Below, one piece after another: positions 25,851 to 35,400 of a DNA stretch of 64,000 nt. Every line of letters starts with the position of its first letter. Within the stretch, counting starts at the first letter, position 1. The DNA is taken from contig NZ_BMHE01000010.1 in NCBI RefSeq assembly GCF_014640555.1, forward strand, positions 122,940 to 186,939, given 5' to 3'. The translations under genes were made by a program, and so were the position numbers. The notes under the pieces are model-generated. The model saw only the letters and a list, made by a program, of their open reading frames with translations. It was not told the DNA's origin and searched no databases. This DNA comes from Paenibacillus marchantiophytorum (lineage in GTDB: Bacteria > Bacillota > Bacilli > Paenibacillales > NBRC-103111).

Positions 25851-28003
25851 TGCCAACGCCAACACCGCTGAAATTGACATGGTTCAGCGACAATTTCAAC
25901 GATGGAAACGGGGCTGGTTGGAACGCGGTACTAGGCTCGGCCGCTAATTGGACGATTGTTAATGACGGAACGCCGCGTTACCAGGCCAGCTCATCTTCCG
26001 GCGACTCCATGACAACTTCCGGACAAGCCTGGTCCAATATGAGCTTGCAGGCCAGAGTGAAGTCGTCCAGCCTGTTATCGGGCGGATCGGTATCTCTTGT
26101 AGCCCGCTACACGGACCTTAACAATTTCTACAGATTCGGTTACAGCGACACGTCAAAAAAGTGGACGATTTGGAAAAAGCAATCCGGCGTCAATACCGTT
26201 CTAGCGACTAGCGCAACCTTTTCGTATAGTCTGAACACGGAATACAACGTTCGGGCCTTGCTGAACGGCAGCGCCTTAAGCTTGCAGGTGGACAGCGGAA
26301 GCGGCTTTGTCACGGTATGCTCCACAACAGACGCGGGCTTAACCTCCGGCCTGGTCGGTCTGCTAACTTACAAAAGCACCAATACGTATGACGACGTAAT
26401 TGTCAGCCCTATTGTCACGGGGATCGGCTTCAACCCGACAAGCTATAGCGTCGCAGCCGGTTTGACGAAAAACTCGGTTGTTGAGGCAACCCTGCCAGAC
26501 AACACGAAGATTGTCTTGACTAGTGGCGTTGCGTATTCATCCTCGAATCCTAATGTTGCTAAGGTTGATACCGCAACAGGGGTTGTCGTGGGGGTTTCCG
26601 CCGGCTCGGCGATTATCACCGCTACGTACGAGGGTCAAACAGCTACAACTACGGTTACTGTCACTCCTCCGTCCAGCATTAGCTTTAACCACACCGGTTA
26701 CAGCGTTGCCGTTGGTTCGACGGAGAGTCCAGTCGTTTATGCAACCGACTCCGACAACAGGACGGCTGTCTTGACCAGCGGCGTTGCGTATTCCTCGTCG
26801 AATTCCAATATTGCTACCGTTAATGCGGCAACCGGTGTGGTCACGGGGATTGCTGTCGGTTCGTCGAACATCACTGCTACGTACCAGGGAAAGACAGCAA
26901 CCGCTGCGGTTACCGTTACGTTGCCCTTAATAAACGACAACTTTAACGATGGAGATGCATCAGGTTGGAGTGTGGCAAATGGTTCGGCTGCCAATTGGAC
27001 GATTGTCAATGACGGAACATCGCGTTATCAGGGCGTCTCTTCTTCCAACGATGCCTTGACAATTACCGGACAAAATTGGTCCGATATCAGCTTGCAAGCC
27101 AAGGTGAAGTCTTCCGCGATATCTTCGAACGGATCCATTTCTCTTGTAGCCCGCTATACGGACAACAACAATTACTACAAATTCGCTTACAACGAAGCGT
27201 CGGCGAAGTGGCTTATTTGGAAAATGCAATCCGGCACCTGGACGATTTTGACGAAAAGCGAATCTTTTATGTACGATCTGAATACGGATTACACCGTACG
27301 AGCTGTGCTGAACGGCAGCGACTTAAGTTTGCAGGTGGACAGCGGAAGCGGATTTATCACTGTGTGTTCCGTTACTGACAGTAGCTTCGCCTCAGGTCGG
27401 GTCGGTTTACAAACTTACAAAAACACCAGCACGTTTGACGACGTAATCGTAAGCCCGCTCAGTTCGGGTACATTACTAAGTGACAATTTCAATGATGGGG
27501 ATGCGGCAGGTTGGAATACAACATTAGGCTCAGCCGCGAATTGGATGATTATAAGCGACGGAACGCCGCGTTATCAGGCCAACAATGCTACCGGCAGCTC
27601 CATGGTAACTACCGGACAAAATTGGTCCAATATAAGCTTGCAAGCCAAGGTGAAATCGTCCAGCATGGTATCGGACGGCTCGGTTTCTCTCATCGCCCGC
27701 TACACGGACCTCAATAATTTCTACAGATTCGGTTACAGCGACACGTCAAAAAAGTGGACGATTTGGAAACAGCAATCCGGCGTCTATACCGTTTTAGCGA
27801 CTAGCGCAACCTTTTCCTATAGTCTGAATACGGAATATACCGTAAGAGCAGTGCTGAACGGCAGCGGATTAAGCTTGCAGGTGGACAGCGGAAGCGGCTT
27901 TACCACGGTATGCTCCGCTTCAGATGCCAGCTTCACCTCGGGCCTGGTCGGTCTGCTATCTTACAAAAGCACCAATACGTATGACGACGTAATCGTATAT
28001 TGA
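24281..28003 (+). CDS. Secreted right-handed beta-helix protein with LamG-like and Big2 modules
   Basis: This 1240-residue exported protein has a signal peptide (about 1-33), then a beta-helix domain (about 37-525, opening NAYYVDAVNGSDSNNGLSSAAAWQSL, with many short N/D-rich coils such as IIQYNYSHDNEGGF). Next are a LamG/DUF1080-like beta-sandwich (530-710, FSDNFNDGNGAGW), two bacterial Ig-like Big2 domains (713-795, 797-880) and two more LamG-like modules (882-1060, 1063-1240). Beta-helix domains of this kind occur in polysaccharide lyases and in glycosidase families such as GH120/GH141; I cannot assign one. No cohesin, dockerin or anchor is present, so it should be freely secreted. Start ATG has GGGGAGG upstream. 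It is a tandem duplicate of the next gene. Confidence 0.88.
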   Translation: MIRSTKKWFSPALIFIMLFVAVFGGNFEVARAAGNGNAYYVDAVNGSDSNNGLSSAAAWQSLSKVNSTVFMPGDRILLKAGGVWTGQLYPKGSGSAGNPITIDQYGTGSKPLIQGGGLIGGAVYLNNQEYMVIQNLEVTNKSDTMVDGIAGILVDATDFGTLNSIKILNNYVHEVRGGYEGQNKYLGGIAVRAMGTSVSTRFNDVLIEGNRVEDVSRSGIVTHSLWRIRPGATTGSGAYSAWTNVVVRNNAVHLTFGDGILVTTAVNALIEYNVNSYANSNDLGLANAGIWAWNSDGTIIQYNEAFATQNTNDGQGFDIDYAQDGTIIQYNYSHDNEGGFLLFASDGSRGRTSTNGIARYNISQNDLERVIHVTGTVDNSKIYNNTIYVRPGLNTRIFHHSYWGGIPDNTAYYNNIIVNYGSGGYRLTSNTNNTFDYNLFYGNHPATEPADPHKLTSDPLLANPGKALNRDTVDGYLLKAGSPALSSGLLMANNGGKDYWGNSVSASAAPNRGAYNGPGITYAVPTPTPLKLTWFSDNFNDGNGAGWNAVLGSAANWTIVNDGTPRYQASSSSGDSMTTSGQAWSNMSLQARVKSSSLLSGGSVSLVARYTDLNNFYRFGYSDTSKKWTIWKKQSGVNTVLATSATFSYSLNTEYNVRALLNGSALSLQVDSGSGFVTVCSTTDAGLTSGLVGLLTYKSTNTYDDVIVSPIVTGIGFNPTSYSVAAGLTKNSVVEATLPDNTKIVLTSGVAYSSSNPNVAKVDTATGVVVGVSAGSAIITATYEGQTATTTVTVTPPSSISFNHTGYSVAVGSTESPVVYATDSDNRTAVLTSGVAYSSSNSNIATVNAATGVVTGIAVGSSNITATYQGKTATAAVTVTLPLINDNFNDGDASGWSVANGSAANWTIVNDGTSRYQGVSSSNDALTITGQNWSDISLQAKVKSSAISSNGSISLVARYTDNNNYYKFAYNEASAKWLIWKMQSGTWTILTKSESFMYDLNTDYTVRAVLNGSDLSLQVDSGSGFITVCSVTDSSFASGRVGLQTYKNTSTFDDVIVSPLSSGTLLSDNFNDGDAAGWNTTLGSAANWMIISDGTPRYQANNATGSSMVTTGQNWSNISLQAKVKSSSMVSDGSVSLIARYTDLNNFYRFGYSDTSKKWTIWKQQSGVYTVLATSATFSYSLNTEYTVRAVLNGSGLSLQVDSGSGFTTVCSASDASFTSGLVGLLSYKSTNTYDDVIVY

Positions 28004-28061
28004 TGTAAGAAACAACAAAGACGACTCAAAATTGCATTTGTTTGTTGCCTTTTGTTTCGAT

Positions 28062-28075
28062 TGAAAGCGCTTGCT
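28062..28075 (+). promoter_or_regulatory. CcpA cre site upstream of the second giant gene
   Basis: TGAAAGCGCTTGCT matches TGWAARCGYTWNCW at every position. It lies in the gap between the two giant genes and may repress a promoter for the second; a plain -35/-10 pair was not identified. Confidence 0.65.
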
Positions 28076-28085
28076 ATTCTAGAAA

Positions 28086-29760
28086 TGACCTCATCTTATC
28101 ATTAATTTGCGTTTTAAACAGTTTTAGAGGGAACTTGTACTGCGACGAAGGAGTAATCAAGACTTGGGGAGGTATTTTTAATGATTATATCCACAAAGAA
28201 ATGGTGTAGTCCTGCTTTAATTTTCATCATGCTGTTTGTTGCTGTTTTTGGCGGGAATTTCGAAGTGGCACATGCAGCTGGTACTGGTAATGCTTACTAC
28301 GTGGACGCAGTCAACGGTTCGGACAGCAACGACGGTCTGAGCCACGCAACCGCTTGGCAAAGCTTGAGCAAAGTCAATAATATGGTGTTTATGCCGGGTG
28401 ATCGAATTTTATTGAAAGCGGGAGGCGTATGGACAGGTCAACTGTACCCCAAAGGGTCGGGGACTGAAGGCAATCCCATTACGATCGATCAATACGGTAC
28501 GGGAAGCAAACCTCTGATTCAAGGTGACGGTTTTGTCGGAGGAGCGGTATACTTGCATAATCAGCAGTACATGGTCATTCAAAATCTGGAGGTCACGAAC
28601 AAAAGCGACACAATGGTGAACGGCATTGCCGGTATCCTGGTAGAGGCTACCGACTTCGGCACGTTGAACTCTATCAAAATCTTGAACAACTACGTGCATG
28701 AGGTGCGAGGCGGGTACGACGGGCTAAATAAATATTTGGGAGGCATCGCCGTTCGTGCTTTAGGTAGCTCAGTGTCGACGATATTTAACGATGTGCTGAT
28801 CGAAGGCAACCGCGTTGAGGATGTTTCTCGAACAGGTATTGTCACTTATTCGACATGGCGCAAACGTGCCGGCGTCACGAATGGCAACGGAGTCTTCGCT
28901 GCCTGGACGAACGTAATCGTAAGAAATAATGCTGTTCATTTAACGTTCGGAGACGGGATTCTTGTCACCAACACGGTGAATGCCTTGATCGAATACAATG
29001 TCAACAGTCATGCCAATACGAACGATTTGGGATTGTTCAACGCAGGAATCTGGGCATGGAACGCAGACAATACCATTATCCAATATAACGAAGCTTATGC
29101 GACGCAAAATACGAATGACGGGCAAGGTTTCGATATCGACTTTGCTCAGGACGGCACCATTATCCAATACAATTACAGCCATGATAATAAAGGCGGCTTT
29201 GTTCTGATCTGCACCGATGGATCCAAAACCAATACTAACGGCATAGTCCGGTACAACATTAGCCAGAACGATCTGGAGCGTGTCATTTCCGTCCTGGGGC
29301 CCGTGCAAAATGCAAAAGTTTATAACAATACGATTTATGCAAGGCCTGGGTTAAGTACAAAAATGATTCTCCATGGCGATTGGAGCGGCTTTCCGGACAA
29401 TACCGCGTATTCTAACAACATCATTGTCAATCACGGTTCCGGCGGATATAAATTCTCAGGCGGCACTAATACGAAGTTTGACTACAATCTGTTTTACGGC
29501 AACCATCCTGCAACCGAACCATCCGACCCGCACAAGTTAACCTCTGATCCGTTATTGGCTAATCCCGGAAAGGCGCTGGATCGGTATACAGTGGACGGCT
29601 ACTTGCTGAAAGGGGGCTCCCCGGCATTGAATTCCGGCGTATTGATGGCGAATAACGGCGGCAAAGACTACTGGGGCAACCCTGTATCCGCGTCGGCTGC
29701 GCCAAACCGCGGTGCATATAACGGAGCCGGCATTACGTATTCTGTGCCTGCACCAGCACC
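28086..29760 (+). repeat. Right unit of the tandem duplication
   Basis: This copy starts inside what was the foldase 3' end (TGACCTCATCTTAT at 28086, now non-coding), passes through the ribosome site and covers the signal peptide and beta-helix of the second giant gene. By eye the coding parts are about 80-90% identical to 24281-25850. Confidence 0.85.
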
Positions 29761-32230
29761 TTCAGCAATGACGTTGTTTAGTGATGACTTTAACGATGGA
29801 AACGCGGCAGGTTGGACTACGGCAGTAGGCCCGGCTGCGAACTGGACGATTGTGAATGACGGAACGCCTCGTTATCAGGGCAGCGCCCCTGGCGGCGACG
29901 CCATGATAACTTCCGGGCAAGATTGGTCAAATATGAACTTGCAGGCCAGAGTGAAGTCTTCCGTCATTGCTGCGGGCGGATCTGTCTCTCTAATAGCCCG
30001 CTACAAGGATCTTAATAATTTCTACAGATTCGGTTACAGCCAATCAACAGGCACGTGGAATATTTGGAAGAAGAGTTCCGTCGCTTACACAGTATTGGTG
30101 AAAAGCGCGCCTTTCTCGTACAGTCTGAATACGGAATACACGATACGAGCTGTGCTGAATGGCAACAATTTAAGCTTGCAGCTGGACAGCGGAAGCGGCT
30201 TTGTTACGGTATGTTCAGTTGTAGACAATAGCTTAACTACAGGCATGATTGGTCTTCTTACTTACAAGAGTACCAATACGTTTGACGACGTTATCGTAAG
30301 CCCTGTTGTCAAAAATATCGGCTTCAACCCGACAAGCTACAGCGTTATAACAGATTCGACCGTGAATCCGGTTGTAGATGCAACCCTCTTCGACAACACG
30401 ACGACTGCCTTGACAGGAGGCGTTGCGTATTCCTCGTCGAATCCAGGTGTTGCTGAGGTGAATGCAGAAACGGGTGTTATAAAGGGAATTTCTGTCGGTT
30501 CGGCCAACATCACCGCTACGTACCAAGGAAAAACAGCTACAGCTGCCGTGACGGTTACGCCTCCGCCGACACCGGTTAGCATCAGCTTTAACCCGGCGAA
30601 CTACGTCGTTGCAGTGGGTACAACGGTGAACACGATTGTTTATGGCAATTACTCGGACAACACGACGAGCACTCTGAGTAGCGGCGTTACGTATGTCTCG
30701 TCGAAGCCTGCTGTTGCTCAAGTTAACGCTACAACAGGAGTTGTAACGGGAATTTCCGCTGGCTCAGCCAACATCACCGCTACGTATATGGGGAAAACAG
30801 CTACAGCGCCTGCTACGGTTGCTCAGCCATTGTTTAGCGACAATTTTAACGACGGAGACGCGGCCGGTTGGAATGTGGTAGCAGGTTCGACTTCGAGCAC
30901 GTCGATTGTCAATGACGGAACTCCTCGTTATCAGCTCAGCAATTCTTCCGAGACCATAGTAAGTGCCGGACAAGATTGGTCGGATTTTAGCTTACAGGCT
31001 AGGGTGAAAGCTTCCAATATATCTCCGGGCGGGTCGGTTTCTCTAATAGCCCGCTACAAGGACCTTAACAATTTCTACAGATTCAGCTATAACGATGCGT
31101 ATGAAAAGTGGCTTATTTGGAAAAAACAACCCGGTTCCTTAACATTATTGGGGCAAAGCGAAGCATTTTCGTATAGTGCAAATACGGAATATAACGTACG
31201 AGCCGTGCTAAAAGGTAACAACATAAGCTTACAGGTGGACAGCGGAAGCGGCTTTATCACGCTACTCGCGGTTACAGACAATAGCATCGCCTCGGGCCAG
31301 ATCGGTCTGCAAGTGTACAAGAGCGCCAGTTCATTCGACGACGTTATTGTGAGCCCGCTATTCGTCAACCCGACAATTCCGGGCATTACGATAGACCAGA
31401 CAGCGCTGTCACTGACGGCGGGACATGCAGCTGTAAAGCTGAATGCCACGGTAACGAACTCCACATATGCACCTGTGTGGACATCGTCTAATCCGACGGT
31501 GGCGACGGTCAACGGCAATGGAGAGGTAACGCCGCTTGCTGCCGGAACGGCCGTGATTACGGTTACACTCGCGGACGGCACTGCCACAGCGCAATGTATC
31601 GTAACGGTCGTGCCCGCCAACCAAGGAGGGCAACCCGCCATGGTATTAACGGGTCCTTCCTCCGTTCAGATTGGACAGGACGTGCATGTTACCCTTGGCA
31701 TTAACAGTGTTTCTACTGCGGTTTACGCGCAAGATATTGCAATGAGCTATGACGCAAACTTGTTCGAATTCGTTTCAGCTAACTCAGTGAAGAGTGGCGT
31801 CAATATCGTAAAAATGGTTGCGAGTACGCCAGGCGCTCTGCGCTTCATTCTTGCAAGCACAGGGACAGCGGGGGCGGTCACCGGAGACACGCCGCTGATT
31901 GAGCTGATTTTCAAAGCCAAAAATAGTCAACAATCGGCTACAGGCCATGTAACGGTCACGAACGCTAAACTTGGCCAGAGCAATGGCAGCGAGATTGCGG
32001 CGGCAACAGCTGTCAAGAGCATTGAAGTGCGGATACCTCCGCCTGCCATTCCGGGCGACATTAATCTGGATGGCAAAGTAAGCATCGGAGATTTGTCCAT
32101 GGTCGCTGCCCATTATGGTAAAAATACAGCGAGCGCCGATTGGGCGCAAGTGAAAGGAGCGGATGTCAATCACGATGGTAAAATTGATATAGAGGATCTT
32201 ACGTTCATTGCTCAGAAAATCTTGGAATAG
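28181..32230 (+). CDS. Secreted beta-helix enzyme carrying both cohesin and dockerin modules
   Basis: This 1349-residue paralogue of the preceding protein has a signal peptide, beta-helix (about 37-525), LamG-like module (530-708), two Big2 (712-795, 802-880), a second LamG-like module (884-1060) and a third Big2 (1067-1147, GITIDQTALSLTAGH). A cohesin-type domain (1153-1285, TGPSSVQIGQDVHVTLGINSVSTAVYAQDIAMSYDANLFEF) follows. It ends in a type-I dockerin (1290-1349) with two calcium-loop repeats, DINLDGKVSIGDLSMVAAHYG and DVNHDGKIDIEDLTFIAQKIL. A dockerin lets the protein bind a cohesin elsewhere, and its own cohesin can receive another dockerin. The C-terminal 850 bases are almost the same as those of the GH59 gene. 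The catalytic family of the helix domain is not assigned. Confidence 0.9.
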   Translation: MIISTKKWCSPALIFIMLFVAVFGGNFEVAHAAGTGNAYYVDAVNGSDSNDGLSHATAWQSLSKVNNMVFMPGDRILLKAGGVWTGQLYPKGSGTEGNPITIDQYGTGSKPLIQGDGFVGGAVYLHNQQYMVIQNLEVTNKSDTMVNGIAGILVEATDFGTLNSIKILNNYVHEVRGGYDGLNKYLGGIAVRALGSSVSTIFNDVLIEGNRVEDVSRTGIVTYSTWRKRAGVTNGNGVFAAWTNVIVRNNAVHLTFGDGILVTNTVNALIEYNVNSHANTNDLGLFNAGIWAWNADNTIIQYNEAYATQNTNDGQGFDIDFAQDGTIIQYNYSHDNKGGFVLICTDGSKTNTNGIVRYNISQNDLERVISVLGPVQNAKVYNNTIYARPGLSTKMILHGDWSGFPDNTAYSNNIIVNHGSGGYKFSGGTNTKFDYNLFYGNHPATEPSDPHKLTSDPLLANPGKALDRYTVDGYLLKGGSPALNSGVLMANNGGKDYWGNPVSASAAPNRGAYNGAGITYSVPAPAPSAMTLFSDDFNDGNAAGWTTAVGPAANWTIVNDGTPRYQGSAPGGDAMITSGQDWSNMNLQARVKSSVIAAGGSVSLIARYKDLNNFYRFGYSQSTGTWNIWKKSSVAYTVLVKSAPFSYSLNTEYTIRAVLNGNNLSLQLDSGSGFVTVCSVVDNSLTTGMIGLLTYKSTNTFDDVIVSPVVKNIGFNPTSYSVITDSTVNPVVDATLFDNTTTALTGGVAYSSSNPGVAEVNAETGVIKGISVGSANITATYQGKTATAAVTVTPPPTPVSISFNPANYVVAVGTTVNTIVYGNYSDNTTSTLSSGVTYVSSKPAVAQVNATTGVVTGISAGSANITATYMGKTATAPATVAQPLFSDNFNDGDAAGWNVVAGSTSSTSIVNDGTPRYQLSNSSETIVSAGQDWSDFSLQARVKASNISPGGSVSLIARYKDLNNFYRFSYNDAYEKWLIWKKQPGSLTLLGQSEAFSYSANTEYNVRAVLKGNNISLQVDSGSGFITLLAVTDNSIASGQIGLQVYKSASSFDDVIVSPLFVNPTIPGITIDQTALSLTAGHAAVKLNATVTNSTYAPVWTSSNPTVATVNGNGEVTPLAAGTAVITVTLADGTATAQCIVTVVPANQGGQPAMVLTGPSSVQIGQDVHVTLGINSVSTAVYAQDIAMSYDANLFEFVSANSVKSGVNIVKMVASTPGALRFILASTGTAGAVTGDTPLIELIFKAKNSQQSATGHVTVTNAKLGQSNGSEIAAATAVKSIEVRIPPPAIPGDINLDGKVSIGDLSMVAAHYGKNTASADWAQVKGADVNHDGKIDIEDLTFIAQKILE
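31380..32230 (+). repeat. Big2-cohesin-dockerin cassette, copy A
   Basis: About 850 bases encoding the third Big2, cohesin and dockerin recur at 35515-36366 in the GH59 gene with high nucleotide identity, including many silent positions. This suggests recent cassette copying or gene conversion. Confidence 0.85.
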
Positions 32231-32305
32231 CGCTGTTTAGGTCATCTAGAATCAGCCGCTGAAATCATGTAGAGAGGGTAGCCGTTAAAATACTTCTCTC
32301 TGGCG

Positions 32306-32340
32306 CGTTCCCAGTCCGAGTCGCAATCGGGCTGGGAACG
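32306..32340 (+). other. Strong intercistronic stem-loop between giant genes
   Basis: CGTTCCCAG (32306-32314) pairs with CTGGGAACG (32332-32340), with an inner CCGA/TCGG stem. No U-tract follows, so it is more likely an RNA-processing or stability element than a terminator. Confidence 0.55.
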
Positions 32341-32436
32341 GCAAGTGGCGGAAAGCGCAATTGATGGTACGAGGAAACCCTTGTGTCATAAGTCTTGGTG
32401 AATGCGAAAGGCTAATTTTATCTGAGGAGGAAATAT

Positions 32437-35400
32437 ATGAATAGAAAATTTAATAGTTTAGTGTTTATTTTTTGTATAACTATGTTTGTTATATCGTTAA
32501 ATGTCAGCTCTAGGGCTGATGCAGCCACAAGTGTCAATATTAACGGAACCGGTTCGGGAAGAATTTTTGATGGTGAGGGTGTGATCAGCGGCGGTGGAGG
32601 CAACACCAAGCTGCTCATTGACTATCCGGAGCCATATCGCAGCGATATTTTGGACTATCTTTTCAAACCCAATTTTGGAGCCTCTTATCAAGAACTCAAA
32701 GTAGAAATTGGTGGAGATATCAACTCAACCAGCGGAACTGAGCCCAGTCATGCAAGGACAAGAGCCGAAAATGCCAACCCGAATATGACACGGGGATATG
32801 AAACCTGGCTTATTAACGAAGCAAAAAAGAGGAACCCCAATATAAAGCTTTCTGGATTGCAATGGGGGGCGCCGGGCTGGGTAGGAAATGGAAATATGTG
32901 GTCTCAGGACAATGCGGATTATCTTGTCAGCTATATAAAGGGGTTAAAGAATATTTGGGGCTATGATATGGATTATATAGGCGGTAATCAAAACGAACAT
33001 CCTAATGGGACATCGCAGCAGGCTAGAGACTATATTGTAAATATATTAAGGCCTACGCTAGATAACAATGGTCTTTCCCACGTCAAGATCGCAGCACCCG
33101 ATATATTAGGCACGAATTGGGCTTTTGCGAATCAAATCATCAACGATCCGGCATTAAAAAATGCTGTTGCAGCGATTGGATACCACTATGTCAATAGTTC
33201 TTCCACAAGCAATGCTCAGAATAGCGGACTTCCGATTTGGGAAAGCGAAGGCTGGACCGGAATAGGGGATTGGAAGGGTGCATTTGACCTGGCAAAGGAA
33301 ATGAATCTCAACTATATTCAAGCTAAGATTACAAAGACATCTGTTTGGCACGCAATTAGCTCGCAATACAATAATGCAAATTGGGCACATTCGGGTATCA
33401 TGGAGGCCAATACTCCGTGGTCAGGCTATTATATTGCACAGCCGGCTATTTGGGCAGCAGCGCATACAACCCAATTTGCACAACCTGGATGGCAATATCT
33501 TGACAGCGGCTGCGGTGTCACATCGGGAAAAACCTCCTATGTGACCTTCAAAAAACCTAACAGCAGCGATTATAGTATTGTACTTACAACAGGTGGTTCA
33601 CCTGAATCCATGACTTTTAACCTTTCTGGAGGGCTTTCTACCGGGGAGGTTCATGTATGGAAATCAAACAGCAGTGCGCAGTTTATACAGCAAAGTGATA
33701 TTCTAGCAAGCGGAGGATCGTATTCTATTAATCTTGAGCCAAATTCAATCTATTCGTTGACAACAACGACGGGTCAAATGAAGGGTGTTGCTGTCAATCC
33801 AATACCTGCCAATCGTTCGTTTGGCAACAACTATACTGACAATTTTGAAAGCTATGATGTAGGTAAAACACCCAAGTATTTGTACGATATCGAAGGAGCT
33901 TTTGAGACCAGCAACAGATATGGCAGCGTAACTGGAAAGGCCTTGCGCCAGGTCATTCTAAAGCCACAAATTCAATGGAATAGCTGGGGGGCTCTTGATA
34001 ATCCAAGTACATTTACCGAATTCGGAGATTTGAATTGGCAGAACTATGATTATAGCGCCGATACACTTATAGAGGATTCTGGTGCGGTCTATATATCCGG
34101 CAGAGTGGGCACAGCTTTACCGGGTGGAAATTTCAAGGACTATCATGGCTATCGGCTGAGCATTAACAATAATGGAGAGTGGAAGCTTTGCTATGGAAGT
34201 CCGTATAACTATGAAAGGAGCAGCGATATCGTTCTGCGATCAGGAACAGTTACTGGATTTTCTGCGAATACATGGCATAATTTAAAGCTTTCCTTTAGAG
34301 GAACCACTATAAAAGCATATGTTGACAATAATCAAATCGCTTCGGTAACCGACAGCAGGCGTGAAAGTGGAATGGCGGGCTTGGGCAGCGGTTGGAACCA
34401 TGCACAGTTTGACAATATCAATGTTGCAGACGGGAACCTTGTTACGAATATCGGCTTCAACCCGACCAGCTACAGTGTTGCAGTTGGTTCGACCGTGAAC
34501 CCGGTTGTCGGTGCAACCTTTTTCGACAACACGACAGCTGCCGTGACGAGAGGAGTTACTTATTATTCGTCGAATCCCGACGTGGCAGCGGTTCATGCGG
34601 AAACGGGTGTTATAACGGGGATTTCTGTCGGTTCGGCAAACATCACAGCTACATACCAAGGGATAACATCTGCAGCTGCCGTGACGGTTACTCCTCCTCC
34701 TCCGACGAGTAGCATCAGCTTCAACCCGGCGAACTACGTCGTTGCAGTGGGTACAACCCTGAACACGAATGTCTATGCTAATTACTCCGACAACACGACA
34801 AGGACCTTGAGTAGCGGCGTTACGTATGCCTCGTCGAAGCCTAATGTTGCTCAGGTTAACGCTACAACCGGTGTTGTAACTGGAATTTCCACTGGCTCGG
34901 CCAACATCACCGCTACGTACTTGGGTATAACAGCTACATCGCCAGTTACAGTTGTTTTACCATTGTTTAGTGACAATTTTAACGACGGAGACCCGGCAGG
35001 TTGGAACGTGGTAGACTCGGCTTCGAACTGGTCGATTATCAATGACGGATCGCCGCGTTATCAAGCCAGCAATCTTACAAGTGAATCTCAGGCAACTTTC
35101 GGTCAAGCCGTGTCAGATATTAGCTTGCAGGCCAAAGTGAAATCGTCCAGCATGGCCTCAGACGGATCCGTCTCTCTTATGGCCCGCTACACCGATAACA
35201 ACAATTTCTACAGATTCGGTTACAGCGCATCGTCAGGAACGTGGAATATTTGGAAAAGGACACCGGGCGGCTGGACAGTATTGAAGAGAAGCGCACCATT
35301 TTCGTACGATCTGAATTCGGAATACAGCATACGAGCTGTACTGAACGGTAGTGCCTTAAGCTTGCAGTTGGACAGCGGCAGCGGCTTTATCACGATATGC

